A stretch of DNA of 64,000 nt from Dokdonella_A sp046347015 (lineage in GTDB: Bacteria > Pseudomonadota > Gammaproteobacteria > Xanthomonadales > Rhodanobacteraceae): the NCBI GenBank assembly GCA_046347015.1, contig JAXMHA010000011.1:1-64000 (forward strand), read 5' to 3'. Below are positions 34,358 through 45,393 of this stretch, piece by piece. The notes beneath the pieces were generated by a model, which worked only from the letters and a program-made list of their open reading frames with translations, ran no database searches and was not told the origin of the DNA. Within the stretch, counting starts at the first letter, position 1; each line of letters starts with the position of its first letter. Both the position numbers and the translations under genes were made by a program.

Positions 34358-34386
34358 TTGACGCAGTCGCTCGCGCTCCGAATAAT
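34358..34386 (+). promoter_or_regulatory. Stable-RNA promoter for the tRNA cluster
   Basis: TTGACG (34358-34363), a 17-bp spacer, then AATAAT (34381-34386), with a GC-rich discriminator after it (TCGCGGCCC). It lies about 45 bp before tRNA-Arg(ACG). The hexamers are each one step from the sigma-70 consensus, and the GC-rich discriminator is what stringent-controlled tRNA promoters usually have. Confidence 0.75.
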
Positions 34387-34431
34387 TCGCGGCCCGGCCG
34401 GTTGGCGGGGCTGGATCCGCATCCAGGCGAC

Positions 34432-34508
34432 GCGCCCGTAGCTCAGTTGGATAGAGTACCAGGCTACGAACTTGGGGGTCGGGAGTTCGAATCTCTCCGG
34501 GCGCGCCA
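34432..34508 (+). tRNA. tRNA-Arg (ACG)
   Basis: 77 nt, acceptor GCGCCCG/CGGGCGC, anticodon stem CCAGG/CTTGG around loop CTACGAA (anticodon ACG, normally edited to ICG), T-arm GGGAG/CTCTC, encoded CCA. First gene of the six-tRNA cluster. Confidence 0.96.
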
Positions 34509-34754
34509 ATTCCAGAACGACGGCCGGGTGCCATGCGGCTCCGGCCGTTTCAATTTGCCGGGCCGGACGATTTGCGGCGTGACGCCCGGCTGCCAAGCGC
34601 AGCGGGATGCGCGAGGAAGCTCTTCCCGCTGTAGCGGCCGGGATGGAGTTTCCCGGCAGCAGGAAGCGGGGCGCGTCGTTGACGGGTGCGGTACCCGTTC
34701 GTACCATCGCAATTCCGCAAGGGAAACCATGCCGGTAGCCGCCGGAGGACCTGT

Positions 34755-34831
<77 letters not shown>

Positions 34832-34894
34832 TCGCGGATTCGAGCGACGCGTGGAACCTGGGGAGTGACGATCCGGGTGAAGATCGATTCCGAT

Positions 34895-34971
34895 GCGCCC
34901 GTAGCTCAACCGGATAGAGCATCGGCCTTCTAAGCCGACGGTTGCAGGTTCGAGTCCTGTCGGGCGCGCCA
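34895..34971 (+). tRNA. tRNA-Arg (UCU)
   Basis: 77 nt, acceptor GCGCCCG/CGGGCGC, anticodon stem TCGGC/GCCGA with loop CTTCTAA (TCT), T-loop TTCGAGT, encoded CCA. Confidence 0.96.
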
Positions 34972-35020
34972 CGCGGGTGTCGCCGGATGAAGGAAGGCGA
35001 CGGAGAAATCGAGTTTCGTG

Positions 35021-35097
35021 GTGGACGTAGCTCAGTTGGTTAGAGTACCGGATTGTGATTCCGGTTGTCGTGGGTTCGAATCCCATCGTCCACCCCA
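35021..35097 (+). tRNA. tRNA-His (GUG)
   Basis: 77 nt with acceptor GTGGACG/CGTCCAC, anticodon stem CCGGA/TCCGG with loop TTGTGAT (GTG), encoded CCA. The base before it (35020) is the G that becomes the extra 5' G-1 opposite C73, the identity element of tRNA-His. Confidence 0.96.
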
Positions 35098-35267
35098 ATT
35101 GCTACAATCGCGCGTTGGCGTGGTTGGCAGTTCGCCGGGGCCTCGTTCCGGATTGAGGACGACCGCGGCAGGTGCGTTTCGCGGCTGGAGCGCACGGGCG
35201 CAGTCAGCCCGTTGGTGGACGCAGGAAGAGATCTGGAATTCGCGGGGACGGATCCCCCGCACGCAAC

Positions 35268-35343
35268 GGGCCGTTAGCTCAGTTGGTAGAGCAGGAGACT
35301 CTTAATCTCTTGGTCCTAGGTTCGAGTCCTAGACGGCCCACCA
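35268..35343 (+). tRNA. tRNA-Lys (CUU)
   Basis: 76 nt, acceptor GGGCCGT/ACGGCCC, anticodon stem GGAGA/TCTCT with loop CTCTTAA (CTT), encoded CCA. Confidence 0.95.
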
Positions 35344-35409
35344 TTCATCAAGGCGTTGAAGCGTTCCGTTGAGGTGGCTTGCGAAACCCCCGCAAACCGG
35401 GGGGTGGGC

Positions 35410-35494
35410 GCGAAAGTGGCGGAACTGGTAGACGCGCTGGATTTAGGTTCCAGTGGGGCAACCCGTGAGAGTTCGAGTCTCTCCTTTCGCACCA
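35410..35494 (+). tRNA. tRNA-Leu (UAG)
   Basis: 85-nt class II tRNA: acceptor GCGAAAG/CTTTCGC, anticodon stem CTGGA/TCCAG with loop TTTAGGT (TAG), a long variable arm (TGGGGCAACCCGT), encoded CCA. Last of the cluster, 121 bp before tig. Confidence 0.96.
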
Positions 35495-35615
35495 GCCCCG
35501 CGATTCGCCGCATGGGCCGCCGGACGCGGGTGCCGTCCGGCGCGCAGGGACGGATCTGCGCAGATGGCGCAGCGCACGTGGCCAATTCGGGTATCACAGC
35601 GTTCGAGGATCTCGC

Positions 35616-36902
35616 ATGCAAGTTTCGGTTGAGAATGTTGGCAAGCTCGGGCGCAAGGTCACGGTGCGGGTTCCCGCCCAGGCGCTCGAAGACACGGTGC
35701 GCTCACGCCTGCAGGAAATGGGGCGCACCGCGCGGCTGAAGGGATTCCGTCCCGGCAAGATTCCGGGTCGGGTCATCGAGCAGCGATTCGGCGCCCAAGT
35801 CCGGAACGAGGCGCTGTCCGAACTGATCGGTTCGAAGTTCCAGGAAGCGGTATCGCAGGAAAAGCTGCGCCCGGCGGTGCAGCCATCGATCGCGACATCG
35901 GGTCGTCCCGAGAACGGGGAAATCGAGTTCACGGCAACTTTCGAAGTCATGCCGGAACTCGGCCTGATCCAGATTGGCGGCCTCGAGATCACGAAACCGG
36001 TCGCCGAAGTCACCGATGCGGATGTCGACGAGATGATCGCGACCTTGCGCCAGCAGCGTCGGCGCTGGGAGACGGTCGAGCGCGCATCGCGCGAAGGCGA
36101 TCTCGTGTTGTTCGAGTACGTCGCCGAAGCTGACGGCTTTCGCCATCCTGCGCATGGCGACGATCGGATCGGCGTCGTGCTGGGCTCGGGGGCTTTCCTG
36201 CCGGAAGTCGAGCACGCCCTCGCCGGACGCAAGGCGGGCGAAGAATTCGTGGTCAATGCGAAGTTCCCGGAACCGTTCCGCGTCGCGGTCCTGGCCGGCC
36301 GCGAGGCGAGCGTGAGCGGGCGCGTCGTGCGCGTGCAGGAAGCGGTATTGCCGGAAGTCGACGAGAACCTCGCAGCCAGCTTCGGCATCAAGGAAGGCGG
36401 GCTCGCGCAGTTCCGCCAGGACGTACGCGCCAACCTCGAGCGGGAATTGAAGGGCAACCTGATGGCGCGCCTGAAGTCCGTGGCGATCGAGAAGCTCGTC
36501 AATGCCTACCCGGAAGTGGACCTGCCGCAGGGGATGATCGACGCCGAGGCGCGAACGCTCGCGCGGCAGGCCGGCGGTGGCGACGATGCCGTCGCCCGAT
36601 TGCTGCCGATTGCCCGCCAGCGCGTCGCGGCGGGCGTGCTGCTCGGCGAACTGGCCCGCCAGAACGACATCCGCCTCGACCAGGCCCGCGTCAGCGATGC
36701 GCTGGCGACGATCGCGTCGACCTACGAGGAACCGGCACGGGTGATTGAACTCTATACCCGCGACCCCCAGTTGATGGCACAGCTGCAGCACCGAGTCCTG
36801 GAGGACCAGGTAGTCGAATGGATCGCCGGCCATTCGAGCGTGAACGAGCAGCAATTGTCGTTCGCCGAAGTCATGCGTCCCGGCGCGCCGGCGCCGAAAT
36901 GA
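35616..36902 (+). CDS. tig: Trigger factor
   Basis: 428 residues. The N-terminal ribosome-binding domain has GFRPGKIPGRVIEQRFG around residues 43-60, the loop that touches ribosomal protein L23. The PPIase domain follows (GDLVLFEYVAEADG, then LAGRKAGEEFVVN) and the long helical C-terminal chaperone arms end in EQQLSFAEVMRPG. Trigger factor is the first chaperone to meet nascent chains. It is followed by clpP, clpX and lon, the standard quality-control cluster. The ATG at 35616 gives the usual MQVSVE start. Confidence 0.97.
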   Translation: MQVSVENVGKLGRKVTVRVPAQALEDTVRSRLQEMGRTARLKGFRPGKIPGRVIEQRFGAQVRNEALSELIGSKFQEAVSQEKLRPAVQPSIATSGRPENGEIEFTATFEVMPELGLIQIGGLEITKPVAEVTDADVDEMIATLRQQRRRWETVERASREGDLVLFEYVAEADGFRHPAHGDDRIGVVLGSGAFLPEVEHALAGRKAGEEFVVNAKFPEPFRVAVLAGREASVSGRVVRVQEAVLPEVDENLAASFGIKEGGLAQFRQDVRANLERELKGNLMARLKSVAIEKLVNAYPEVDLPQGMIDAEARTLARQAGGGDDAVARLLPIARQRVAAGVLLGELARQNDIRLDQARVSDALATIASTYEEPARVIELYTRDPQLMAQLQHRVLEDQVVEWIAGHSSVNEQQLSFAEVMRPGAPAPK

Positions 36903-36913
36903 AGGAGAGTCCG

Positions 36914-37558
36914 ATGTCAGGTCAGACCAACCCCGTGCAGGGCCTGAACCTCGTTCCCGTCGTCGTCGAACAGACGTCGCGTGGCGAGCGCGCGTACGAC
37001 ATCTACTCGAGGCTGCTCAAGGAACGCGTCGTGTTCCTGGTCGGTCCGATCGACGACTATGTCGCCAATGTCGTGATCGCGCAGTTGTTGTTCCTCGAGT
37101 CCGAGAACCCGGACAAGGACATCAACCTCTACATCAACAGTCCCGGTGGCTCGGTCAGTGCCGGCCTCGCCGTCTACGACACGATGCAGTTCCTGAAGCC
37201 GGACGTCAGCACGATGTGCGTCGGGCAGGCCGCCAGCATGGGCTCGCTGCTGCTCGCGGCGGGTGCCAAGGGCAAACGCTACTGCCTGCCGCACTCGCGG
37301 ATCATGATCCACCAGCCGTGGAGCGGCGGGATCCAGGGACAGGCGAGCGACATCGACATCCACGCGCGCGAGATCGTCAGCACCCGCGAGCGCCTGAACA
37401 CGATCCTGGCCAAACACACCGGCCAGTCGATCGAGCGGATCGCGCACGACACCGACCGCGACCGGTACATGAGCGGTGACGATTCCGTGGCCTACGGCTT
37501 GATCGACGCCGTGCTCGAGAAGCGCCCGGTCGAGGCCCCGGCGCCGGCTGGCGCTTGA
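36914..37558 (+). CDS. clpP: ATP-dependent Clp protease proteolytic subunit
   Basis: 214 residues from ATG 36914, with AAGGAGA beginning inside the tig stop region. The catalytic serine is Ser108 in GQAASMGS, the histidine His133 in RIMIHQP, and the aspartate Asp183 in DTDRDRYMS. A short N-terminal propeptide is expected to be removed. ClpP forms a two-ring, 14-subunit chamber that degrades proteins fed in by ClpX or ClpA. It lies 11 bp after tig. Confidence 0.98.
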   Translation: MSGQTNPVQGLNLVPVVVEQTSRGERAYDIYSRLLKERVVFLVGPIDDYVANVVIAQLLFLESENPDKDINLYINSPGGSVSAGLAVYDTMQFLKPDVSTMCVGQAASMGSLLLAAGAKGKRYCLPHSRIMIHQPWSGGIQGQASDIDIHAREIVSTRERLNTILAKHTGQSIERIAHDTDRDRYMSGDDSVAYGLIDAVLEKRPVEAPAPAGA

Positions 37559-37654
37559 CCCCTTGCGGGAGCCCGACAGCCGTCGAACCGCGCGGACGGG
37601 GCGTGTTATGCTCGCCGCCGGCGCACGTTTGGGCGTGATGGGCGAGGCGGGGCG

Positions 37655-38932
37655 ATGACCGAGGAGCGGCAAGGCCGGTCGGGCGACGGGAACAAGATCC
37701 TCTATTGCTCGTTTTGCGGCAAGAGCCAGCACGAGGTCCGCAAGCTGATCGCGGGTCCGTCGGTATTCATTTGCGACGAGTGCGTCGAACTCTGCAACGA
37801 CATCATCCGCGAGGAACTCGAAGAGAAGGCGGCAACGGCGCGCAACCACCTGCCGAAGCCGAAGGAGATCCTCGACGTCCTCGACCAGTACGTGATCGGG
37901 CAGGCGCGCGCCAAGAAGGTGCTCGCCGTCGCGGTCTACAACCATTACAAGCGGCTCGAGTCGCGCAGCCAGAACGAAGACGTCGAGCTCGCCAAGTCGA
38001 ACATCCTGCTGGTCGGTCCGACCGGCTCGGGCAAGACGTTGCTCGCGGAGACGCTCGCGCGGCTCCTGAACGTGCCGTTCACGATCGCGGATGCAACGAC
38101 GTTGACCGAAGCGGGCTACGTCGGCGAAGACGTCGAGAACATCATCCAGAAGCTGCTGCAGAAGTGCGACTACGACGTCGAAAAGGCCCAGACCGGCATC
38201 GTCTACATCGACGAGATCGACAAGATTTCGCGCAAGAGCGAAAACCCGTCGATCACGCGGGACGTTTCCGGTGAAGGCGTCCAGCAGGCCCTGCTGAAGC
38301 TGATCGAAGGCACCGTCGCGAGCGTACCGCCGCAAGGTGGCCGCAAGCACCCGCAGCAGGAATTCCTGCAGGTCGACACCCGCAACATCCTGTTCATCGT
38401 CGGTGGGGCCTTTTCGGGTCTCGAGAAGATCATCCAGCAGCGGTCCGAGGCGATCGGCATCGGCTTCCATGCCGAGGTGCGCAGCAAGAACCGTGGCGCG
38501 ACGCTCAGCCGCTTGCTCGCGGATGTCCAGCCGCAGGACCTGATCAAGTATGGCCTGATCCCCGAGTTCGTCGGCCGGCTGCCGGTGGTCGCGACGCTCG
38601 ACGAGCTCGACGAGTCCGCGCTGGTCAAGATCCTCACCGAGCCCAAGAACGCGATCACGCGGCAGTTCAAGCGCCTGTTCGAGATGGAGAACGTCGAGCT
38701 GGAGTTCCGGCCGGATGCGCTCGCGGCCGTCGCCCGCAAGGCACTGGCGCGCAAGACCGGAGCGCGCGGGCTGCGCACCATCCTCGAGCAGGTCCTGCTC
38801 GACACGATGTTCGACCTGCCATCGCTCGAGCACGTCAGCAAGGTCGTCGTCGACGATGCCGTGATCAATGGCCAGGCCGAGCCGTACCTCATCTATCGCG
38901 GCAACATCCAGAACCGCGCCGCGTCGGAATAG
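37655..38932 (+). CDS. clpX: ATP-dependent Clp protease ATP-binding subunit ClpX
   Basis: 425 residues. The N-terminal zinc-binding domain has four cysteines (YCSFCGKSQ and CDECVELC). Walker A is GPTGSGKT near residue 121, Walker B is IVYIDEIDK near 182, and the arginine-finger and sensor regions follow. The IGF-type loop that docks on ClpP is present in the central part. ClpX unfolds tagged substrates such as SsrA-tailed proteins. It lies 96 bp after clpP, with a weak -10-like TTATGCT in the gap. Confidence 0.98.
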   Translation: MTEERQGRSGDGNKILYCSFCGKSQHEVRKLIAGPSVFICDECVELCNDIIREELEEKAATARNHLPKPKEILDVLDQYVIGQARAKKVLAVAVYNHYKRLESRSQNEDVELAKSNILLVGPTGSGKTLLAETLARLLNVPFTIADATTLTEAGYVGEDVENIIQKLLQKCDYDVEKAQTGIVYIDEIDKISRKSENPSITRDVSGEGVQQALLKLIEGTVASVPPQGGRKHPQQEFLQVDTRNILFIVGGAFSGLEKIIQQRSEAIGIGFHAEVRSKNRGATLSRLLADVQPQDLIKYGLIPEFVGRLPVVATLDELDESALVKILTEPKNAITRQFKRLFEMENVELEFRPDALAAVARKALARKTGARGLRTILEQVLLDTMFDLPSLEHVSKVVVDDAVINGQAEPYLIYRGNIQNRAASE

Positions 38933-38946
38933 CCCGGCGGGTGTGA

Positions 38947-38966
38947 CGCTTGCGCCCTTGCAAGCG
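38947..38966 (+). terminator. Hairpin in the clpX-lon gap
   Basis: CGCTTGC and GCAAGCG form a 7-bp stem around GCCCTT, 14 bp past the clpX stop. No T-run follows. It may mark the end of the clpX transcript or attenuate read-through into lon; TTGACG and TACACG (16-bp spacing) downstream of it could be a lon promoter. Confidence 0.4.
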
Positions 38967-39020
38967 GAGTGTGAAGTCCCTACTTGACGTCACGGGCGGC
39001 GTGGCTACACGCTGCCCGCC

Positions 39021-41516
<2,496 letters not shown>

Positions 41517-41940
41517 TCACTTCGGCGCGTACCAGGGCGTCGGTAGCGGAGGATCGGACAAGCCCGGCCTCCCGATGGCGCGGGGACGAGCGCGGATGCC
41601 AAGTGCCGGGTAACTTGGCATGCCGTCGCCGATCAATTACCTGCGCGGGATACTTGAGGCGCGGTCGAACGCGGTGGCGCGGTCGATCGCGGCACGGGAT
41701 TCACACGGCTCGTGCGTTGGATGGACGGCAACCGTTGTCACCGGCTCGAACTCCCTGAAAGTGTTGTGTTGCGCGGGTTTCCGGGCGCTGGTATAAAGTT
41801 CGCGCCGCGATCCAGGCGACACCAGTCCGGGCGATTGCGGGGTAGCGATGCACGACGGGCAAGTGGGCCGATCGGCCCGGTCGGCGTGTTTCGCCAAGAT
41901 TCCAAACAAGCGCGATGCTGTTCCCTGAAGGGAGTGACAA
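41517..41940. other. 424-bp lon-hupB gap
   Basis: No gene is supported here. The right part holds the hupB promoter (41769-41797) and a leader of about 135 bp; the left part has no start-stop pair with coding character and no clear terminator. Confidence 0.6.
41769..41797 (+). promoter_or_regulatory. Promoter of hupB
   Basis: TTGCGC (41769-41774), a 17-bp spacer and TATAAA (41792-41797) form a good sigma-70 promoter. Transcription would begin near 41804 and leave a 5' leader of about 135 nt before the HU gene. Confidence 0.7.
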
Positions 41941-42213
41941 ATGAACAAAGCCGATTTTATTGCTGCCGTTGCCGACGCGGCCGACATGACGAAGGCTGAC
42001 GCCGACCGTGCCGTCGAAGCAATGTTCAAGGTGGTGAAGAAGGCGTTGAAGTCCGGAGACAATGTGTCGCTGGTCGGGTTCGGAACGTATCAGGTTCGCA
42101 AGCGGGCCGCGCGCACCGGTCGCAATCCGCGCACGGGTGCCACGATCAAGATCAAGGCGTCGAAGGTTCCGTCGTTCAAGGCCGGCAAGGCCCTCAAGGA
42201 CGCCGTCAACTGA
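41941..42213 (+). CDS. hupB: DNA-binding protein HU-beta
   Basis: 90 residues, exactly the HU length. MNKADFIAAVADAADMTKADADRAVEAM forms the two-helix base (MNKADFIAAV, TKADADRAVEAM), GFGTYQVRKRAARTGRNPRTG is the beta-arm that wraps DNA, with the intercalating Pro in RNPRTG, and KVPSFKAGKALKDAVN closes it. AAGGGAGTG lies 5 bp before the ATG. HU bends and compacts DNA as a dimer. It sits in its usual place between lon and tRNA-Val/ppiD. Confidence 0.98.
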   Translation: MNKADFIAAVADAADMTKADADRAVEAMFKVVKKALKSGDNVSLVGFGTYQVRKRAARTGRNPRTGATIKIKASKVPSFKAGKALKDAVN

Positions 42214-42264
42214 GTGATGCACGGGCCGCGCGCGTGGCGCGGCGCGCGAATCGGCGCATCATCG

Positions 42265-42339
42265 GGGTGCTTAGCTCAGCGGTAGAGCATCGCCCTTACA
42301 AGGCGAGGGTCGGGGGTTCGAAACCCTCAGCACCCACCA
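42265..42339 (+). tRNA. tRNA-Val (UAC)
   Basis: 75 nt, acceptor GGGTGCT/AGCACCC, anticodon stem TCGCC/GGCGA with loop CTTACAA (TAC), T-arm GGGGG/CCCTC-type with loop TTCGAAA, encoded CCA. Located between hupB and ppiD, probably read through from the hupB promoter. Confidence 0.96.
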
Positions 42340-42427
42340 GCTTCCCGGTGATGTGTCGATTCGGGTTCGCGGTGATGCCCGGGACGGAAGTCGCGGGCGC
42401 AACTTCACCGCTCGATCGAGGTCGAAG

Positions 42428-42455
42428 GGGCGCCGGCAAGGCGCCCTTGTCGTTT
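42428..42455 (+). terminator. Rho-independent terminator after tRNA-Val
   Basis: GGGCGCC, loop GGCAA, GGCGCCC make a 7-bp GC stem that is followed by TTGTCGTTT. Placed 88 bp after tRNA-Val and about 55 bp before ppiD, it would end the hupB-tRNA transcript. Confidence 0.65.
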
Positions 42456-42511
42456 GCGGAACGCAGCCACGATGATCGTGGCGGTAGTCGAGAGATCCCG
42501 GGGTAGTCGCG

Positions 42512-44431
42512 ATGCTGCAGATCCTGCGTGAAAAGAAGTCCGGCCTGTTCGTCAAGATCGTGCTCGGCGTGATCGTCATCGGATTCTCGTTCTTCGGCAT
42601 CGAGTCGTATTTCGTCATGCGGACGGATACCGACGTCGCGACGGTCGGCAAGGAGAAGATCACGCAAGACGCATTCCGCGAGCAGTTCTCCCAGTACCGG
42701 CAACGCATGATGCAGATCATGGGCAAGGCCTTCGACGGGAGCCTCCTCGAGAAGCCCGAGATCCGGCGCCAGGTGCTGAACCACCTGATCGACCAGACGC
42801 TGGTCCTGCAGGCCAGCGACAAGCTCGGCATGGTCGTGCCCGATGCGGCCGTGCGTGCCGAGATCCTGCAGATTCCGGCCTTCGTCAAGGACGGCAAGTT
42901 CGACGCGGACCAGTACCGGATGATGCTGACCTCGCAAGGCATGACGCCGCAGTCGTTCGAGGACCGCGTGCGCCACGACATCGCCACGCGCGCCTTGCCG
43001 CAGCAGATCGGCGATACGACGCTGGTGACCGATGCCGAGGTCGACGCATGGTTGCGCCTGAATGGTCAGCACCGCGATTTTCGTTACATCGAGTTGCCCA
43101 AGCCCGCCACGCCGGACGAACAGGTCACCGACGACCAGTTGCAGGCGTACTACAAGGCGCATCCGGATGACTTCGTGATTCCGCAGCGCGTCTCGCTCGA
43201 CTACATCGAGCTCGACGGAGCCAATCTCGCGGTTGCCGCGAAACCGACCGACGCCGACCTGCAGCAGCGCTACGAAAAGGAAAAGTCGCGCTTCGTCAGC
43301 CCCGAGCAACGGCTCGCCTCGCACATCCTGATCAAGGTCGAAGGCAAGGGGACTCCGGAGGAACAGAAGGCGGCGCTGGCCAAGGCCGAGGAAATCGACA
43401 AGGAAGCGAAGGCGCCGGGCGCGGATTTCGCGGCGCTGGCGAAAAAATACTCCGACGACCTGGGTTCGAAAAACCAGGGCGGCGATCTCGGCTGGCTCGA
43501 GAAGGGGACCACGAACGAGGCTTTCGACTCGGCATTGTTTGCCCTGAAGAAAGGCGAAATCTCCGCTCCGGTACAGTCACCCGAGGGCTATCACATCATC
43601 GACCTGCGCGACATCCGCCCGGGACACACGCGGTCGTTCGCGGAAGTGAAGGACCAGTTGACGAAGGAGTACGACGACTCCGAACGCGACCGCAAGTACA
43701 GCGAAGTATCGGGCCGCCTGACCGACCTGACCTACCAGGACCCCGGAACGCTCGAGCCGGCAGCCAAGGCCTTGGACCTGACGGTCAAGAAAACCCCACT
43801 GTTCACGCGGCAGGGCGGCGAGGGCATTGCCGCGAATCCCGCGGTGATCAAGGCGGCGTTTTCCGACAACGTGCTGGTCCAGGGCAACAATTCCGATCCG
43901 ATCGAGCTTGGCCCGGACCACATCGTCGTGGTCCGCGTCGACCAGCACAAGCCGAAGGAGCCGAAACCCTTCGACACGGTGCGCGACCAGATCCGCACCC
44001 GCATCATCGGCGAGCGGACCGCGAAGGCGGCGAAGGAACGCGCCGACGCGCTGTTCGCCGAACTCGGCAAGGGCACGACCCTCGACGCACTCGCGAGCCG
44101 CGAGAAGCTCACCGTCGAGTCGAAGACGGACATTGGGCGCACCGGATCCGATGTCGACAACGCCTTGGTGGCTGCCGTGTTCACGATGCCGAAACCGGAA
44201 GGATCGACTCCGGACTTGAAGGCAGTCGAACTCGGTGGCGACCGCTACGCGCTGGTGCAACTCGACAAGGTGACCGACGCTGACGTCGCCAAGGTCGACG
44301 CGCGTATCCGCGAAGCGGCCCGCAACTCGCTGGCCCAAGGCATTGCCGCTTCCATCACGCAGCAATTCGTCGATGCACTGCGCAGCGGGACCGAAGTCAA
44401 GATCAACGAAGACCAGTTGAACAGCCTGTAA
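42512..44431 (+). CDS. ppiD: Peptidyl-prolyl isomerase PpiD (SurA/parvulin family)
   Basis: 639 residues. A single membrane anchor near the N-terminus (VKIVLGVIVIGFSFFGI) places the rest in the periplasm. The N-terminal chaperone part (SurA_N-like) runs to about 230, and one parvulin domain follows with ASHILIKVEGKGTPEEQKAAL, then GGDLGWLEKG and PVQSPEGYHIIDL. A second, degenerate PPIase-like region covers the C-terminal third. PpiD assists proteins leaving the Sec translocon. Position after hupB is conserved in Gammaproteobacteria. Confidence 0.95.
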   Translation: MLQILREKKSGLFVKIVLGVIVIGFSFFGIESYFVMRTDTDVATVGKEKITQDAFREQFSQYRQRMMQIMGKAFDGSLLEKPEIRRQVLNHLIDQTLVLQASDKLGMVVPDAAVRAEILQIPAFVKDGKFDADQYRMMLTSQGMTPQSFEDRVRHDIATRALPQQIGDTTLVTDAEVDAWLRLNGQHRDFRYIELPKPATPDEQVTDDQLQAYYKAHPDDFVIPQRVSLDYIELDGANLAVAAKPTDADLQQRYEKEKSRFVSPEQRLASHILIKVEGKGTPEEQKAALAKAEEIDKEAKAPGADFAALAKKYSDDLGSKNQGGDLGWLEKGTTNEAFDSALFALKKGEISAPVQSPEGYHIIDLRDIRPGHTRSFAEVKDQLTKEYDDSERDRKYSEVSGRLTDLTYQDPGTLEPAAKALDLTVKKTPLFTRQGGEGIAANPAVIKAAFSDNVLVQGNNSDPIELGPDHIVVVRVDQHKPKEPKPFDTVRDQIRTRIIGERTAKAAKERADALFAELGKGTTLDALASREKLTVESKTDIGRTGSDVDNALVAAVFTMPKPEGSTPDLKAVELGGDRYALVQLDKVTDADVAKVDARIREAARNSLAQGIAASITQQFVDALRSGTEVKINEDQLNSL

Positions 44432-44513
44432 AGGGTCCCGTGCGGCGGGGATGCCGCTGGTGGCACCAGTCTTGTGGTTGCGACAGGCTGGGAGCCGAGC
44501 CGGGTGGCCGCCC

Positions 44514-45299
44514 TCAGTCCAACCCGGTCATGCCGAGCGTGCTGTAGCCGGCGTCGACGTAGGTGACCTCGCCGGTGATGCCGGATGCCAGGTCCGAACA
44601 CAGGAACGCGGCGGCGTTGCCGACTTCATCGATCGTCACGCTGCGGCGCAACGGCGCGTTGTGTTCGACGTGCTCGAGCATCTTGCGGAAGTTCGCGATG
44701 CCGGCGGCGGCGAGCGTCTTGATCGGTCCGGCCGAGATCGCATTGACGCGCGTGCCTTCGGGGCCGAGGTTGTACGCGAGGTAGCGCACGTTGGCTTCGA
44801 GGCTGGCTTTCGCGAGGCCCATCACGTTGTAGTTCGCCAAAGCGCGCAACGCACCGAGGTAGGTCAGCGTCAGGATCGCGCCGTTGCGGCCGCGCATCAG
44901 CGGGCGCGCGGCCTTGGCGAGCGCGGCGAGGCTGTAGCTCGAGATGTCGTGCGCGGTCGCGAAGCTGGCGCGCGTCAGTCCTTCGAGGAATTCGCCCTGC
45001 AGCGCCTCGCGCGGCGCGAAGCCGATGGAATGGACAAGGATGTCGAGTCCGTCCCAGGCGCGGCCAAGGTCGGCGAACAGCGCGGCGATCTCGTCGTCGC
45101 GCGTGACGTCGCATTTCAGCACCAGGTTCGAGCCGAACGTCGTCGCGGCTTCTTCGACCCGATCCTTCAACTTGTCGTCGACATAGGTGAAGGCCAGTTG
45201 GGCGCCCTCGCGGTGCATCGCGTTGGCAATGCCCCACGCGATCGACCGGTGGCTGAGGATGCCCGTGATCAGGGCGCGCTTGCCGTGCAGGAATCCCAT
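44514..45299 (-). CDS. fabI: Enoyl-ACP reductase (NADH) FabI
   Basis: 261 residues. The nucleotide-binding start is GKRALITGILSHRSIAWGIA, and the FabI-type active site Y-x6-K is found as YNVMGLAK with the earlier catalytic-site Tyr in LTYLGALRA. FAPREAL and the C-terminal GITGEVTYVDAGYS are family traits. FabI catalyses the last step of each fatty acid elongation cycle. The gene is convergent with ppiD; the 82-bp gap holds a short palindrome CTGGTGGCACCAG but no clear terminator. Confidence 0.97.
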   Translation of the reverse strand: MGFLHGKRALITGILSHRSIAWGIANAMHREGAQLAFTYVDDKLKDRVEEAATTFGSNLVLKCDVTRDDEIAALFADLGRAWDGLDILVHSIGFAPREALQGEFLEGLTRASFATAHDISSYSLAALAKAARPLMRGRNGAILTLTYLGALRALANYNVMGLAKASLEANVRYLAYNLGPEGTRVNAISAGPIKTLAAAGIANFRKMLEHVEHNAPLRRSVTIDEVGNAAAFLCSDLASGITGEVTYVDAGYSTLGMTGLD

Positions 45300-45393
45300 G
45301 CCGTATCCCCTTGTGGGTCTGCTGGTCGAATGCCCCGCTACTGGCGTTCCAGCGTGGCCATTGCGCCGGGCAGTGCTGGCGCCGTTCCAACGG

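Noticed and set aside
36917..38833. 638-codon frame antisense to clpP and clpX
   Set aside because: Spans two genes of the opposite strand and has no recognisable protein features.
38967..39020. Sigma-32 heat-shock promoter before lon
   Set aside because: No CTTGAA-N13-15-CCCCAT match was found; only a weak TTGACG/TACACG pair is visible.
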